Part shown: one piece after another, positions 39,757 through 51,835 of the stretch
How the letters are laid out: the number at the start of each line of letters is the position of its first letter
How positions within the stretch are numbered: the stretch's first letter is position 1
Assembly: GCA_016490735.1 (NCBI GenBank)
Contig: JAEMWC010001135.1
Coordinates: 110,001-174,000 of the forward strand
Reading direction: 5' to 3'
DNA: 64,000 bases
DNA from: Pachyseris speciosa
Taxonomy: Eukaryota > Cnidaria > Anthozoa > Scleractinia > Pachyseridae
Position numbers and translations under genes: made by a program
The notes under the pieces: model-generated
Database searches by the model: none
Seen by the model: only the letters and a program-made list of their open reading frames with translations
Told to the model about the DNA's origin: nothing

Positions 39757-40030
39757 CCATAATAATCCAACATGGCGGCCATACTCCACCTGGCCCAGCT
39801 GACCAGCTAGTGTACAGCGTACTTCTTTGACACTGGGCATCCATCCTATAGCCAATTGACACCTGTCAAAACAAGGTATACGCTGACCGGTGTCACGTGA
39901 CCATATCGCGGGCTCAAGTTAAGACCTCATCGAGGTCAGTTTTTTAAGTTGACCGCTGACCATTTACTTTCTTTCGATTTTATCGCAGGCTCAAGCCAGG
40001 TGTAGGACACCCAAACAAAATCAATGCTTA
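39603..40030 (+). repeat. Dispersed repeat family R2, copy 1
   Basis: Related along its length to 45160-45665. Shared pieces: AACATGGCGGCCATACTCCA, CCAATTGACACCTGTCAAAA and GACCGCTGACCA. It includes a CGA microsatellite at 39692-39721. It runs into an inverted R1 copy. Confidence 0.75.
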
Positions 40031-40559
40031 ATTTTTCGCGCGCTTTCTGCGGCTCGTATTCAGTTGGTTTCTTCATTTTGAGCAAAACAACTTTATCTTC
40101 TTCGATCGAAGTTCGTCTTTGAATTCGCGTAAAAAGCATAAAAATCAAGAACTTGTCAAAAGATACTACGGAAGGTGAATTTTCAAGTGATAAAAGGAAG
40201 AGTGAAAGGTTTTTCTCAGGAAAAGCTTCAAACTTGGATCGATTGTGTGGTTGAAAACAAAATGATTTAACGCGGATTTCACTTTACCGCGGCATCTTGT
40301 AGCTCACCAAGAAAGCAGTTCACCGGCATTAATGGGAGGAACGAGTAGCTCAAACTTTGTGGAAGAAGCTCTTCCTTTGGACAAACCGTTTGCTATTTTT
40401 GCGGATGCTTGTTTTTACTTTACTGAAGCTTGCGTATTTTCAAGTGGTAGAAACCTCTACAACACGTAGAGGACAGAGAGATAAATTAAATAAATTGAAG
40501 CTTAACATTTGGTTTAATCGTTGTTACTTTTGCTCAGGAATGAAACTTGTATTTTTCTC

Positions 40560-40760
40560 TCAACTGGATATAAATAACAATCATCTGTACTCGTTTTGGA
40601 CGCAAAGAAGTAGTTGAATTGTTTGTTTGTTTTGTTACGTTGTTTTCTATGCAAGCGAACGAGTGTTTTTACTCCGATTTGCTGACTGTTTTTCGACCTC
40701 GGTGCCTCAACAGCGTTAAGAAACTTTTGCTCCTATCTTATTAACAGGTAGTCGCAATGA
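40560..40760 (-). repeat. Dispersed repeat family R1, copy 2 (inverted)
   Basis: Reverse-complement match to 3836-4080 and 63618-63880. The rest of intron 5 (40761-41975) shows nothing recognisable. Confidence 0.6.
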
Positions 40761-41975
40761 GTCCTCGCAAAATTAAGGATTAAAGCCCCGGCTGAACGAT
40801 ATTGGCGCAGGGAAAGCCATGCGAAGTTGCTGCATACCAGTAAAAAAATAATTATCGTAGAGCTTCGCTTTTAGGCTTGGCTAAATCTATATATTACTCC
40901 CAAACGTCTTAAAGAACCATTTTCACCCTTGATGCATCGCGCGCCGAGACCGTTAATTCGGTAATTTCGTGAAATACGAAATTACTCAGACTTCGAAGCC
41001 CTTGTTTTATCGCATCGTGAACAAATCTCCAAGTTTATGACCATAAATATGTCCTCTGCTTATTCTTCTTCATTTTCCTTCTGTTATTTTAGGAACAATT
41101 TTTATGTATGTAAATTTTGGAACGTAAAATATTCAGCGTGGCAATAGTCGGTTGCGGTCATTGAACTTCGTAGCGTTGTTTTATATCAAAGTGAGGTTCA
41201 AAGAGGACTTACAGAGACTCGTTGCTTATGTTTTGGTACTTTTTACCTCGGAGCTTTCAACAATTAGTCGAGCTTATTGTAGCCGACTTACTGCGATCTG
41301 GAAACTGATTTGAGGCCGAGTAAATTATACGTGTCTGGATAACTGTTTTCCGCATGTTTGATGATTTACCCCAACGTCGGTTTGTGTGATAGGTTCTGCG
41401 GCTTTGGTCAACTCTTCAGTCTTTTTAATCTCACTCGTCGCTAAGTCTCTTTATCGATTGCGATTATTATGTCCTATCGGGTATTCTAGCGTTCAGTTCG
41501 CAGCTTGCCTAAACTGCGTGATCGATGGACTACACCGGCGCTGTGTTGCTTGGTTTCAATGAGGAGCTCAACGTTTACCTTCTTTTATCAAGCCGCATGG
41601 GAGACTGTATTTTGGACACAGTATAAAGCGAAAGCTGAGGACAGGATATTAGAGAGAGCTCATGAGTATTTTTCTTACCGCAAATTAGAAACCATTACCC
41701 GGCAATAAATAAATGTTTTCTTGTGGATGTTTTGGCACATCCTTGGCACATAATCTCGATCAACGAGTTTTATCAATAACGGATGGTTCAGTCGTTTGCT
41801 GTTTCGATTTTAAACCTGTCAGCGGATTGTTCACGCTGATAATGTAATACAAGGGTGTTAATGGGCCTTTAACGTGAAGTGAATGCATAAATGATCTCGA
41901 GTAGTGTAACCAAATGACACGTTCGTGAATTAAGCCCACTTCAATACTTGAATTACGTCTTAACGCATCTTTCAG

Positions 41976-42221
41976 ACTTGGCCCTCAATAAGCCTGCTGA
42001 CCAGATTTATACTTTTCATGGTGGAGTGGCATCACGAGCGGTGGATGGAGACACCTCAATACATTGGAGCCAGAATAGTTGTACATTTACGCCCCCCACA
42101 AATGATCCTTGGTGGAGAGTGGACCTGGGATCACCTGTTCCTGTGGCGGAAGTAGTTGTTGTTAACAGAGCTTGCGATGCTGAATGTGGATTGCGTTTGA
42201 GTGCGTTTGAAATCAGGATCG
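41976..42221 (+). CDS. Receptor exon 6: F-type lectin domain 2, N-terminal part
   Basis: Starts NLALNKPADQ and contains AVDGD, PWWRVDLG and NRACDAECGLRLSAFEIRI. The sugar-binding signature is lost: Phe replaces the key His, and RGD is replaced by RAC. Phase 1 to 1. The domain may be structural or bind another ligand. Confidence 0.92.
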
Positions 42222-43166
42222 GTACGTTTACTTAGTTCAAACAAACAGTTCAGTAAATCATATTTTGAAATTAAAAAAAAACGGATCAGAGAGTTAGCTG
42301 AATAAGGCTTAACAGCTGCATTCGTGCGCGTGAACTGAAGTCTTCTCAGCTATAAATGTACTTTGTCACTTCTTTTACATAACAGCAAGTAGAGCTTTGT
42401 CTAAAACTGTGTTTGGAGCCCTTTGAGTGAGTTTTTCAATGTAAATGACTAAACTCTCAAGGATTTTACTTTACTTGGAGCCGGAGTAACTTGGTATATA
42501 AAAACCTTAACGCCTTTTTTTATCATAATTTTCCAAACATGTTTTCACGGTACATCCGTCATGTAATGTTTAATAAATGAGCAGGAGTGTTTTAAACTTG
42601 ATAAAACACGAATTGCGAATTTATTGAACGGCTTATAAAGCTTTGCTGTACATCCATCCATCCTTGCACTAAAATTTAGATTTTGGATTATTTTGGCCTA
42701 GACAATGGGATGTAAAATCTAGCCGTGTCTTTATCAGATATAAAGACACTCATTAAAGATTAATTTCTTTTGTATTTCCTTCATGAATTATTAATGTTTT
42801 TTTAACGCCAGTGTAATCATGACAATGTCAAAATCTGAAACAGTGAAGTTATTACCGGAAGTAAAGCTACTTGAATGAACGCCACTATCTTGTCGATTCA
42901 ATTATGTTTTTCCCAATTTGGCATTCTGGACAAAATGCAGTAAGTATTTGTCATCTACATGTCCACATCTTTATCCATGATGTTGCTTAGTCAGGAGTCA
43001 TGGCTTAGTGAATTTCACCTGATGTGAAAGGTTTTGAGAAAGTGAAATCTTTATGTGAAAAGAGATCGTTCTCTTGTAGAAAAAGGTACTAAGGTACTTT
43101 CATTTGAAACTCTCCACAGAAGCTCAGCATAGGTCATAAGTTAACGCCTCGGGTTTGTTTGTGCAG

Positions 43167-43370
43167 GTAATAGCATCCAAAGCGGAGGCCAAACTAATCC
43201 GAGCTGTGGAGGTTCCCTTAGTTTGGTTAGTGGACAAACAAAGCCTTTTAATTGTGTACCTGCACTTGTTGGTCGATATGTCTACGTTCGTATTCCGGGA
43301 ACCAACAAAATTCTCACGCTTTGTGAGGTGCAGGTGTATTCAACAAGGCGAATGTCTAACATTGTGCAAG
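43167..43370 (+). CDS. Receptor exon 7: F-type lectin domain 2, C-terminal part
   Basis: GTGCAG acceptor, phase 1 to 1. CGGSLSL, CVPALVGRYVYVRIPG and LTLCEVQVY complete the lectin fold. Confidence 0.9.
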
Positions 43371-44050
43371 GTAATTTATTTATTTTCCAGTTATTGCATT
43401 GTAAATTTTTCTGACTAGAATATTCGTTTTAAGGTAGCTGATACCATCTGGAACCAGAAGAAACAGTCCGGATAATCGAGAAGTCCGGATAAGCGATGTT
43501 CGATTGTTTTAGTTCATGTAAGCTTTAATGTGAGAATACAAAATTTTAACTCTATTCTAGACTAGTAATCATGAAGTGTCACAAGTTCTCGAAATAGCAG
43601 CATTTATGCCTGAGATAATTAGCATAGCACCAGGGACCGCGCAGGAGGAGGAGCTGGGTGGGGCTTTTCAACAGTAAAAAGAAAGTAATACTAAAAAAAT
43701 CGAAGTTACTTTTCTATTTAACGTTTTACAGAAAACCGATTATTCTTGTTTTAAAACACCGCTATTTTGTTGCTGAAAGTATATAAGTTTCACCACACCA
43801 TGTTAGTTTTAAATACATTTCCAGCCATTTCAGAGGACTTTAATTTAAAAATTTTCCGGGGGACCATGCCACCGGATCCCCTAGTTGACTCACGCTAACA
43901 CATTCGAAGTGAGCCTTCCCCCAGTTGCAAATTTGCTGCGCGGCCCTGAGCACAGAATCAATGGAGCTATTAGCAGCCCATAAATCAACCATCTGTTAAA
44001 CTGTGAAGGTTTCAAAATTACTAGCACATTCTTTGTTAAATTAATTTCAG

Positions 44051-44358
44051 GCTGCTCAAGTAACTCAGTGGGAATCACAGACAGTTTTAGCATTCGTGAT
44101 CAGAGATTTTCAGCTTCCTCCACTCGTAGTGGAAGTAACCCTTCTAATGGGCGTCTGACAAGATCCAATGCCTGGATACCAAGCACTAACAATGATGCCA
44201 GTGACTTCCTGCAGATTGACCTGGGATCTGTTTCCTTTATCTGTGCTGTAGCCACACAGGGAAATCCCAAAGCTGATGATTGGACAAAGACTTACAAAAT
44301 AAAGACGTCCTCAAACAATGTTAACTGGAGAACTTATGTTGAGGATAACGTGGAAAAG
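44051..44358 (+). CDS. Receptor exon 8: second discoidin domain, N-terminal half
   Basis: TTTCAG acceptor. AWIPSTNNDASDFLQIDLG, ICAVATQG and WTKTYKIKTSS are F5/8C hallmarks. Phase 1 to 0. Frame intact. Confidence 0.92.
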
Positions 44359-44656
44359 GTAACAGCTAGCCGTGTTTTGGCTTGATTACCATTAAAAATG
44401 ACCGATATCTTGTATTATAAAATTATTGATGACATATTAATTTTATGTAGGGGAGAGAAATTATAAAATTAATGGGTGATATTGCTCCTGTGAGCTATTT
44501 TCTCTCTGAACGTTTTCTGGCCAATTGTGAATTTTATGCATAGAGATATATAAAGGGAAATGATTTATCCTAATATTTAATCGAGGTGCGTAATTTGCTT
44601 TGGTTGTTGTATGCTGCCTTGCCTGGTAAAACTCATTTGCCACTTTTCATTTCTAG

Positions 44657-44798
44657 AGTTTTACTGGCAACAGTGACCGGAACAGCATTGTTAGATGTGA
44701 TCTTTACCAGCCAGTCGCTGCTAAATTTATTCGATTTTATCCTGTGACATTCAACAATAGCAAAGCATTGAGAGTAGAAGTGTATGGATCAGTGCAAG
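44657..44798 (+). CDS. Receptor exon 9: second discoidin domain, C-terminal half
   Basis: TTCTAG acceptor, phase 0 to 1. SFTGNSDRNSIV, AKFIRFYPVTF and LRVEVYG. Confidence 0.9.
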
Positions 44799-45159
44799 GT
44801 ACAGTTGACTGTAATCCATTTGTACAGGTTAAATTTTGGGGGTTTCTCCTGGCAGAGAAAAATATCCCTTGCTGGGGAAGGGACATTTCCTAACTCCAGT
44901 TCAAAGACTCACATAATTTGTGGTCTTCGAAAAACTGTACAAGTGCTTATTAATTCCAAATTGCACGAGAAAAATCATGTGATTACTTATTAATAATATA
45001 CACGAAAAAATTGCGAGATAGCGTATCATAATTTTGCAGAAGCAACGCAGGTGAATCACAAGCAAAAATAATTTATTCATCACACTTTCAGTAAAAAAAA
45101 AAAACAGTTCTTCAACGTTTTTAAAGTTCTTTAGGCCGCAAAAACCGGCTAAAAAGTTA

Positions 45160-45665
45160 TAGCGGAGTTCCGTCGGCCCGAAGGGCCATCAAGCAGAGAA
45201 CCATGCTCATGGGAACCCATGAATTGCTTTTCTCATGATAAGCCTGGCTAGCGGTATTGCTGTTGGCCGCGTACGCACGACAAAGACCACGAAGTTGCCC
45301 AGTAATTAATAATAATATAACAATAATAATAATCATCATCATCATCATCAATACTTGTATACTTGAACCTAACATGGCGGCCATACTCCAGCTGACCAGC
45401 TAGTTAAAGGCGTACATCTTTGATATTGGACATCCATGTTATACCCAATTGACACCTGTCAAAACAAGGTATCCGCTGACCAGTATCACTTGACTATATT
45501 CCGTGGTCAAGTTTAGAGGTCGTCCAGGTCAGCTGTTTTATTGTGTTGACCGCTGACCAGGTTCTGGTTTTCGATTGGATCGCAAGCTCAAGCCGGGTTA
45601 ACTTACTGTGATTAGGACACCTAAACCAAAGCGAGGCTTAAATTTTCGTGCGCTTTCTACGGCCC
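45160..45665 (+). repeat. Dispersed repeat family R2, copy 2
   Basis: Second copy of the family at 39603-40030, with an ATA/ATC microsatellite at about 45310-45350 in place of the CGA run. Confidence 0.75.
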
Positions 45666-45822
45666 GACGAGGCTACACGACCATACTACACCTCTTAAGA
45701 CAGTTCTCTGTTCTCGTTTTAAAGCTGTTTCTCAGCTCCTCTGTTAATTGTTGACGCGGTTGCGAAAGAAAACCTGCTCAAAACGCCCTCCCTTGGTTTT
45801 TTGTTTTGACAATTTTAACGCA

Positions 45823-47210
45823 GCTCAAACTATGGTATTACTAGCTTTGGTAACACTTGCCCGTCAAGATTAACCCATTGACTACCAGCCGTTTTTACGT
45901 TTTCTGAGTGATTTTCCACCTATAAACGATCCATAGCATTTCGCGACTCTTTATTTTAACTACCATAAAAAAGTAATGCTGTCCTAAGGCACTGGAGGCT
46001 CAAGGTTTCTGAAGACGTCATTCTGACGTAGCTATTTTTCAACCGTGGAGCTACAACAACGGCCCAAGTTCGGTTTGCTTGCAATTTTTGTTAAGTTTGC
46101 ATCCATTATTCATCTTTAGTGGCTGCCTGATGAACATCATTAAGCGTGACGGTAGCTAAGAGTCCACTTTCTCAAAGAATCGAGCAAGGTGATGTACTTT
46201 GTTGTCGAATTTGGCTTGTTACTCGACGAACTGGGAATTTGGCCGGTCGGACACTAAGTACCTTTTGGACTCGACTATTGATGAATTTCTCGACCTACCA
46301 CCGCATATTTTGGAATTTTTGAGCACTGAAGATGACCACAAGTACGAATTTTTGGCGGTAGGTCGGAGTGGCTGTGTGAAAGAATTGGGGGAGGGAACGG
46401 GCGCTGTCAAAAATTCTCGTTATTTCCCAAGATGCAATGCGGTGGAGATGTTGAAAATGGCGGAAAGGCCCTAATGCACTGGAACAAAAGGCTGTATCTA
46501 CGCTCGGGAGAAGAATATGAACAAAAAAAAGTCATTTCTAAGCTAGAACAAGGACTGAATTTTGTTATGATGGTTGAAGTTTGGTTTTTCGACAATGATT
46601 TCTTTAAAAAAGATAAAGGCAAAAAGGGGCATTTTCGTCGTTTGTCTTTGAAGTTAAAAACGGTCAATTTCGTTCTTGTCCAAACTCAAAAGGCCATATT
46701 TGGTCAAAATCGCTACGTTTCTTGCGTTTATTGGATATCCAGATTTAAAGGACATTCCATTTCGTGCTCACAAATGACAGTTAAGGCAATATTCTTGCGA
46801 TTGAGAACGTTGCAATGTTTTGAAGCATGGGAGTCTTGTGCGGCCGGTTTTGGCCGGCACCGGTGCCAATGGGTTAAATAAACTAGCTACAAAACAAAAT
46901 AAATGCATCCGAAATATTTCCTTTGCGCATAGTAGGGAAGGTTTTGCTCCATACTACAGACTTCTTAGAATTCTAAAACTGGATAATATCTTTAAGCTAA
47001 TAATTGCCAGGAAGCCTATAGTTCATAAGCCCTCGGCTTCTATATAGGCTTTCTTGTCATTACCACCTTAAACTTTTGTAGTCTATCGTCTTAAGTTTAA
47101 GTTATTATAAATTTCTTGTGTTTCGTATTTTTAAATTTCTAGTGTTTTGTATTTTTATGTGGTTAATGGCAAATAAATGGAAAATGGAAATGGAAATGGA
47201 AAACGGAAAT
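45823..47210 (+). pseudogene. LINE reverse-transcriptase C-terminal fragment, split by a piggyBac-like element
   Basis: Reading 45823-45873 and then resuming at the second TTAA (46874) gives an open LINE frame: YGITSFGNTCPS, then NKLATKQNKCIRNISFAHSRE and LLRILKLDNIFKL. The 3' end is a run of TGGAAA units (about 47167-47210), a common LINE tail. Only the last part of the polyprotein is present. Confidence 0.75.
45874..46873. mobile_element. piggyBac-like non-autonomous element, 1000 bp
   Basis: TTAA target duplications (45870-45873, 46874-46877) flank ends CCCATTGACTACCAGCC and GGTGCCAATGGG, the CCC-start and TTAA rules of piggyBac. Removing it restores the LINE frame. Inside are frames of no recognised similarity. 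Confidence 0.85.
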
Positions 47211-47602
47211 GCCACATTCACTCATAAAATTCTTAACAATAAAGAAAGGATTCCATTTTTTTTATTCGATATTTATTTTCTTCCTTTGTATTTTCTTCTA
47301 AATAGTGCACAAATAGACACGAAACTTGAAACTTGTTATAGAAACAGCAGGCTGCTACGATTTGATTGCCTAATTCAAATTTCTATTGCTTCTAAACCAA
47401 CCAAAATACATTTGTAATACCATTGTGTTACAACTTTGCACTAACGTTACACATTTTGGCACTGTGTTACAGCAAAACTGCACTGCTTTTTTAACCAACC
47501 AGAATTGAGTAAATGTTTCGTGTATATTATTAGACTGATTAAAGTTCTGATAAATCCTTCCATTTAAAATACCTATATGATAATCGTATTGCATGTTCAC
47601 AG

Positions 47603-47895
47603 GCTGTCTGTCATCAATCGGAAATGAAAGATTTGTCAACCGTAGCGTGGGAGCTACAGCATCATCCGAACTTGATAACAGCCATAACGCTGCTTGGAGT
47701 CGCCTTTATTCAACCACCTCTTGGTGCAGTGCTTCAGTGTCACTCCCACAATACTTGCAGTTCAATATCGGAAAAGTGATAACAGTCAGCGGTTTAGCTA
47801 CTCAGGGAGATAATGTGATGGAGAAATGGGTGACAAGCTATGCAATCAGCTATGGATATGATGGACACAAATGGTTTGATTATTCAGCCCGAAGG
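47603..47895 (+). CDS. Receptor exon 10: third discoidin domain, N-terminal half
   Basis: TTCACAG acceptor. SWCSASVSLPQYLQFNIG, SGLATQGDN and WVTSYAISYGYDG. Phase 1 to 0. Confidence 0.92.
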
Positions 47896-48134
47896 GTAAG
47901 CTTAAGCGTGAGGACCGGGTAGATAAAGATTTGGGAATATATCCAAAAAAAGAGGATTTTTGTTGCACAAACCAAACAGAATCCGTGACGAGCTATCGTT
48001 CCCTTATCCTTATGATCTTTTCCAGGAAACAGAAAAATTTAACCAATTTCTCGTTACTGAATTATGAATATGTCTTCACCTGAAAATTCACCAGAAATCA
48101 TCTTTTGCTTCATCAACGCTTCATCTCTATTCAG

Positions 48135-48276
48135 GTATTCACTGGAAATACCAACAGAGGCTCAGTTGTTGTCAACTGGCTTTCTTCACCTTTTGCAGCC
48201 CAGTATGTGAGAATACTTCCAAAGACGTATAGCACAGGAATATGTATGAGAGTAGACTTGCTTGTCTGCGAAAATT
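48135..48276 (+). CDS. Receptor exon 11: third discoidin domain, C-terminal half
   Basis: ATTCAG acceptor, phase 0 to 1. VFTGNTNRGSV, AQYVRILPKTY and CMRVDLLVC. The neighbouring intron 11 has G-rich low-complexity DNA at about 48300-48440. Confidence 0.9.
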
Positions 48277-48883
48277 GTAAGTAATGGACGGAAGCGGATT
48301 GAGGGGGGGGAGGGGGGAAGGGGGCAGGCCCCCTTTTTTCCCTGTGTTTGAAAAACGCTTTTGTAACCAACCGACTTTCAAGTGGTTTTGTGCATCAGGC
48401 CAGAAGTGGGTGAGTGGGGGGGTGGGGGGCAATGTGCGCTCTAACCGCAATTTCTTTTGCTCACTCTTCCTGGATTTTCTGGATCCGCCCCTGATGGACC
48501 CCCAGCTGTCTTGTTCTGTTATGTTTATGAGTGTTACCAGCAACATTTATTATAAAATTACTTTATAAATGGGTTCTAAATTCTGTTGATCTCACCAAAT
48601 GGTTGTACTGACATGTCAATGGCTGGGCGATTGCTCCAGATCATCAACACAACCTCTACGCCGTCTGTAAGGGCTGGAGTTAAAACAAATGCGCAACTCC
48701 CCACCCCCTCACACCTATTATAAGTGCGAAGCCAATGGCTACTTTGAAAGGAAATCAAAGCTTCTCCGACTTCTTGAATCATTTTACGGCCTACTAAAAA
48801 AATTGGTCATCGAGGAATGACCAATACGTTAGCCAGGGCTATCCAGTATATTGGCTAAGGCTATCAATGTTTTTCCTTTTTAG

Positions 48884-49219
48884 ACCAAGTTCCCTTCCTC
48901 TTCGTTAAGCTTGACGATGCTGTTTTGCCATCTTCGCTTGGAGGATCTTTATTTCTAAGCTGCAATACTTTGGTCAATAATCAGCGTCCTCCGGCTGCCT
49001 ATAAATGGACCAAAGATGGAGTAATGTTATCTGAATCAAGTTCTTCTCTTACGATAACATACACGAGCACTGCCGACATAATCACTAACTATGACTGTGC
49101 CAGGGAAAGTTCGTCGGTTCGTGATGTCCAGTGCAACGCCACCTATCAATGTTCTACGTCACTGGTTGACTTACCTCAAATTAAAAATGATGCAAAAGCA
49201 AATGTCACCGTTATTTTAA
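48884..49219 (+). CDS. Receptor exon 12: immunoglobulin-like domain
   Basis: 112 residues, phase 1 to 1. SLFLSC gives the first core cysteine, YKWTKDG the core tryptophan and ATYQCS the second cysteine, spaced as in an Ig fold. An extra CARESSSVRDVQC pair lies before the second core cysteine. Confidence 0.88.
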
Positions 49220-50059
49220 GTAAGTTTCAACTGGCTCAGCTCAATTATCTACGGTATATATTTAGAGGTAAATTGTGAAAATTTAGAGGACATTTATTTT
49301 ACATTTCCAACTAGGAGATTTCTTGCACTTCTTTGGCTCAATAAATACTGTTCATTACTGTTTGTCTATTGCATATTTTGTTATTTTCAATAGAGTTTAT
49401 TGTTTGTGTTTTCACTAGGACAATTTTAGCTGGATAAAACCGAAAAAGTCCTTAAATACAGTGAAAACACTTCATGTTTTCTTTAGCGAGTTAAAAATGC
49501 AAGCTGTTTACACGAAAAGAAAAAAGAAGGGAGAAGGTAAAAATTGTCCTGGTAAATAATCTGGCAATATTATTTACTTATTTTCAGCTCTTCTCGTTCA
49601 TGGTTCACTTACGGCGGATGACTTCAACAATATCTCAAAACCTAAACTGCGGTCTTGGATAAGACCAAAGGTCTTACGCTCACGGCGATGAATGTTGCTT
49701 TGTGTTGGATTCTAAGCACGATTACAACATTTCGCCGCATTCTCTTCAGCTGTAGAGACATTAACCGCATCCTCTAAAAGCCTGAAAATCCTTCCGCTTC
49801 GTCTGCTGCCATTTTTGAATCTTGCTCGCTTTTGCAATTTCAATGTTTCGATTTAGTGGCTCATATTCTGGGTTAAATTGAAGGAATGTTTAGCCAGTAA
49901 ATTGCCCCATGGCAGGAGCCTCCTGCCCCATGACCAATGAAAACGCAACCGTTATTGCTGATTGATTCAGTGATTGATTCATTGATTAACTGATTGATTG
50001 GTTGATTGATTTTATGCTGTGTTAGGAATCAAATATTTGTCATCATTTTGTCATGATCA

Positions 50060-50115
50060 TCATCATCATCATCATTACCATAACCACTGTCATTACCACT
50101 ACCACTTATCTTTAT
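50060..50115 (+). repeat. ATC/ACC microsatellite
   Basis: Short ATC run passing into ACC/ATT triplets in intron 12. Confidence 0.7.
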
Positions 50116-51653
50116 TTTTATCATTTTCATTACGAGTGGTGCGACATTACCTGCATGGAGCCGTGTTTTGATGGTATGAGTTACTTACTTTCTTTGTGTC
50201 AATGAAAATTGGATCAAATGAGAATATTTTTCGCTTTTCCGAAGAAAGGAATTTTTTAGGCGTTTTGCAGCTTTCATTATGATAGCACAAAAAATGAGAT
50301 ATCAATCTAAAATTAATGCTGACATTTTTTTGTCAGACCTTTTTGTGTTAAGAGCAATTCTCTGTAAGAATCGAACAAAGTGGGAAATGAAAAAGTTTGA
50401 CCCCTCCACTCAAATTCACATGAAAGTAGACCTTCATGGGGGATGTTCAAAAATGACCATTATTGAGGTCAAAACTTTATTGTTGCCATGGGAACACCGA
50501 ATGTTTGTTGATGCCTGAGAACCCAATTTTGAACTAGAAAACTGTTGTGAAAACTGCAAAATTCAAAACACTATTTCTCAAGTGCAATAAAAAACTACAA
50601 CTTGAGACTTATACCAAATGTTAAAATACTACTCTAGTTTTTCTCCGTGTATGTCGCTTGTTATTATGTTTATTCTGCATAGAATAAACGGTGACTTAAT
50701 TACACATTGTCTCCGCCATTTAAATTTGTGAGTGAAACTAGCAGTACGTTTCTCTCACTTCCTCCAAAAGTACATTAGTTCTAGAACTATAACTACATGG
50801 ATAGTTTACAACAGACATTTTAGTTACTAAAATAGTAAACCTTTCTGCGGGGCGGGCTTATTTGGTTGTCAGGGCAATCAGCAAAAACAATACGAAAATC
50901 AAGCTTCTTAAATTTTGCTGAAATTAACATTCCTTCAATTCGCTAAAAAAAAATAGAAGACCGAGACAGCTGTCAGAATAAAAGAATATTGTCTGTTGAT
51001 TAAACCTCTGATGAAAAGAATCGTTTATGACCATGAATTTTGAAACAAACTGAGTCGAACTGGAGCTTACCTTACTGTTTAGTCCATTTCTCCGCTTTTC
51101 GACTCGCTTTCCTGTACTCCTCAATCAGACGTCACCATTCGCTCCAAACAATGAAAAAATGCATGATCTAGAGTAAATTTCAATAAGCCAATGATTTTAG
51201 CCCAATTTATGGAGCATAAATGGAAGAAAACAATTGTCTTCAAGGTTGAAGCGAGGAAGCGAAAATAACCTTATGCCATGGGAGATTAAAGGTCGGCGGT
51301 ATTTACCAGAAGACTTCTTACTTTATGTTTTGTTCAACAACGTGTCCTTAGACGTAAGTTGTTCATGGCACATGTAATTTACATTTACATTTGTTTAGTT
51401 TTCGACTCGATATCTTCCTCCTGGTCCATGCACAGTAGCACAAACATTCTCTGATAGAAGAAAAACAGGAAAATTTGTTCTCGAGCTCATACTATTTTTT
51501 CGCAGCAAAAATTTTATAAATAACACCGAAAAAACACAATTTGTCAATCAAAGTAACACACTGTATTAAAGATAAATGAAGGAATAGCTATTTTCAATTC
51601 TTATTTTCAATTTTATACAGCTTGCATACCTATATGCTTTCATTTCAAGACAT

Positions 51654-51694
51654 GTGGTTGATTGACAGTGGTTGATTGACAGTGGTTGATTGAC
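51654..51694 (+). repeat. 14-bp tandem repeat, three copies
   Basis: Unit GTGGTTGATTGACA, the last copy slightly short. Confidence 0.95.
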
Positions 51695-51835
51695 GGGTAT
51701 ATCCTTCTTTCAAGTACAATTTCTTCCAGCTCCTTAGTAATATAATTAATAGCAATATAAAAATAAAAACAACAGCAACAAAAAACAGAGAAACAAACAA
51801 AAATCGGCTTTGTTCTTATCAACGAAATTTTCTTG

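Noticed and set aside
46199..46881. Two overlapping plus-strand frames of 91 and 149 codons as a host gene
   Set aside because: They lie wholly inside the piggyBac-like element, overlap in different frames and show no domain pattern.
51654..51694. CRISPR-like repeats
   Set aside because: Three adjacent 14-bp copies without spacers in a eukaryotic intron; an ordinary minisatellite.
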